Below, piece after piece: positions 63,801-64,000 of a DNA stretch of 64,000 bases (positions are counted from its first letter, which is position 1; each line of letters begins with the position of its first letter). The stretch is taken from positions 4,402,001 to 4,466,000 of the forward strand of contig NZ_CP010523.2 of NCBI RefSeq assembly GCF_000828055.2, given 5' to 3'. The DNA is from Klebsiella variicola (lineage in GTDB: Bacteria; Pseudomonadota; Gammaproteobacteria; Enterobacterales; Enterobacteriaceae). Made by a program: the position numbers and the translations under genes. The notes under the pieces were generated by a model. It saw nothing but the letters and a program-made list of their open reading frames with translations. It was not told where the DNA came from and did not search any database.

Positions 63801-64000
63801 GAAATGCTCTTCATAGAACGCGACGCACTGTTCCACTAACGGCATATTGCCGCGGATCAGGCTAACGCCGACGTCGCCTTTACGGCCGCCGGAAAGCAGA
63901 ATCAGCCCTTCCTGGTGTTCCACCAGCCAGTCGCGGTCAATCCACGGCCCCAGCGCGCCGTAGCCGCGCTGATAGGCGCGGGAAATGAGCAGCGTCAGGT
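60804..64000 (-). CDS. dnaE: DNA polymerase III alpha subunit, 5' end cut by the window edge
   Basis: The frame is open to the window edge and gives about 1064 of the 1160 residues of E. coli DnaE; about 95 N-terminal residues (start of the PHP domain) are outside. The polymerase active-site acids lie in [12 protein letters not shown] (E. coli D401, D403) and [10 protein letters not shown] (D555 region). Helix-hairpin-helix and OB-fold regions and the C-terminal tail for tau are present, and a clamp-binding QADMFG segment is visible (about 61520). It forms the core with DnaQ, which is also in this window. Confidence 0.97.
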   Translation of the reverse strand, partial: LTLLISRAYQRGYGALGPWIDRDWLVEHQEGLILLSGGRKGDVGVSLIRGNMPLVEQCVAFYEEHFPDRYFLELIRTGRQDEEAYLHAAVALAEARGLPVVATNDVRFLDTSDFDAHEIRVAIHDGFTLDDPKRPRNYSPQQYMRSEEEMCELFADIPEALENSVEIAKRCNVTVRLGEYFLPQFPTGDMTTEDFLVMKSKEGLEERLEFLFPDPAVRAEKRPEYDQRLDIELQVINQMGFPGYFLIVMEFIQWSKDNGVPVGPGRGSGAGSLVAYALKITDLDPLEFDLLFERFLNPERVSMPDFDVDFCMEKRDQVIEHVADMYGRDAVSQIITFGTMAAKAVIRDVGRVLGHPYGFVDRISKLVPPDPGMTLAKAFEAEPQLPEIYEADEEVKALIDMARKLEGVTRNAGKHAGGVVIAPTKITDFAPLYCDEQGLHPVTQFDKNDVEYAGLVKFDFLGLRTLTIINWALEMINKRRAKNGEGPLDIAAIPLDDKKSFDMLQRSETTAVFQLESRGMKDLIKRLQPDCFEDMIALVALFRPGPLQSGMVDNFIDRKHGREEISYPDVQWQHESLKPVLEPTYGIILYQEQVMQIAQVLSGYTLGGADMLRRAMGKKKPEEMAKQRSIFEDGAKKNGVDGELAMKIFDLVEKFAGYGFNKSHSAAYALVSYQTLWLKAHYPAEFMAAVMTADMDNTEKVVGLVDECWRMGLKILPPDINSGLYHFHVNDDGEIVYGIGAIKGVGEGPIEAIIEARNNGGYFRELFDLCARTDIKKLNRRVLEKLIMSGAFDRLGPHRAALMNSLGDALKAADQHAKAEAIGQADMFGVLAEEPEQIEQSYASCQPWPEQVVLDGERETLGLYLTGHPINQYLKEIERYVGGVRLKDMHPTDRGKVTTAAGLVIAARVMVTKRGNRIGICTLDDRSGRLEVMLFTDALDKYQQLLEKDRILIVSGQVSFDDFSGGLKMTAREVMDIDEAREKYARGLAISLTDRQIDDQLLNRLRQSLEPHRSGTIPVHLYYQRADARARLRFGATWRVSPSDRLLNDLRGLIGSEQVELEFD

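Noticed and set aside
61488-63839. Very long plus-strand frame (783 codons) antisense to dnaE
   Set aside because: dnaE on the minus strand is unmistakable. The antisense product is Arg/His/Gln-rich, as expected from the shadow of a G+C-rich gene, and has no domain I recognise.

Overview
This window is chromosomal DNA from a gammaproteobacterium of the Enterobacterales, most likely Klebsiella or a close relative such as Raoultella. The reasons are the high G+C coding sequence, protein sequences that read as close relatives of E. coli K-12 proteins almost gene for gene, and a complete Na+-translocating NADH:quinone reductase operon, which E. coli lacks. I see no prophage, transposase, integrase or CRISPR array. 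The window cuts through yjhP at the left edge and dnaE at the right edge.

Layout. 1-8.8 kb: a yjhX-yjhP pair (TopAI-type topoisomerase inhibitor plus a methyltransferase), then the glutarate/GABA cluster glaH-lhgD-gabD-gabT-gabP-glaR. 8.9-14.4 kb: crl, frsA, gpt, pepD, yafP and dinB with a perfect-ended LexA box. 14.5-22 kb: a secreted glycerophosphodiesterase-like protein with an altered active site, a pair of REP-like repeats, then nqrABCDEF-nqrM on the minus strand. 22-27.9 kb: yafK (dpaA), yafJ, gmhA, fadE with a FadR operator, and yafV. 28-30.8 kb: a block not found at this place in E. coli (AI-2E-family permease, an EamB-like exporter and a divergent LysR regulator). 30.9-40.2 kb: a tRNA-Asp gene with a strong promoter, dnaQ/rnhA, yafS, gloB, mltD, yafE, yafD, an MFS pump, yafC and dkgB. 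40.3-46 kb: a full rRNA operon on the minus strand (16S, tRNA-Ile, tRNA-Ala, 23S, 5S, tRNA-Asp). 46-64 kb: gmhB, metNIQ with MetJ boxes, rcsF, trmO, proS, yaeF, nlpE, arfB, yaeQ, yaeP, rof, tilS, yaeR, ldcC, accA and dnaE.

How the genes work together. GlaH, LhgD, GabT, GabD and GabP form the lower part of lysine/cadaverine and GABA degradation, and ldcC, about 50 kb away, makes the cadaverine that feeds this route. Crl, the sigma-S helper, lies just beyond the gla-gab cluster, which depends on sigma-S in E. coli. RcsF and NlpE are the outer-membrane lipoprotein sensors for the Rcs and Cpx envelope stress systems. YafK and MltD edit or cut peptidoglycan, and GmhA and GmhB act in the same ADP-heptose pathway for LPS core. 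DnaE, DnaQ, DinB and RnhA are replication and repair proteins.

The observations most worth a second look are: a candidate short leader ORF ending inside a long hairpin upstream of yjhX, with yjhQ missing downstream; the GDPD-like protein with replaced metal and catalytic residues; an ERIC-like palindromic element inside the transcribed 23S-5S spacer; and an nqr operon with nqrM but no apbE.
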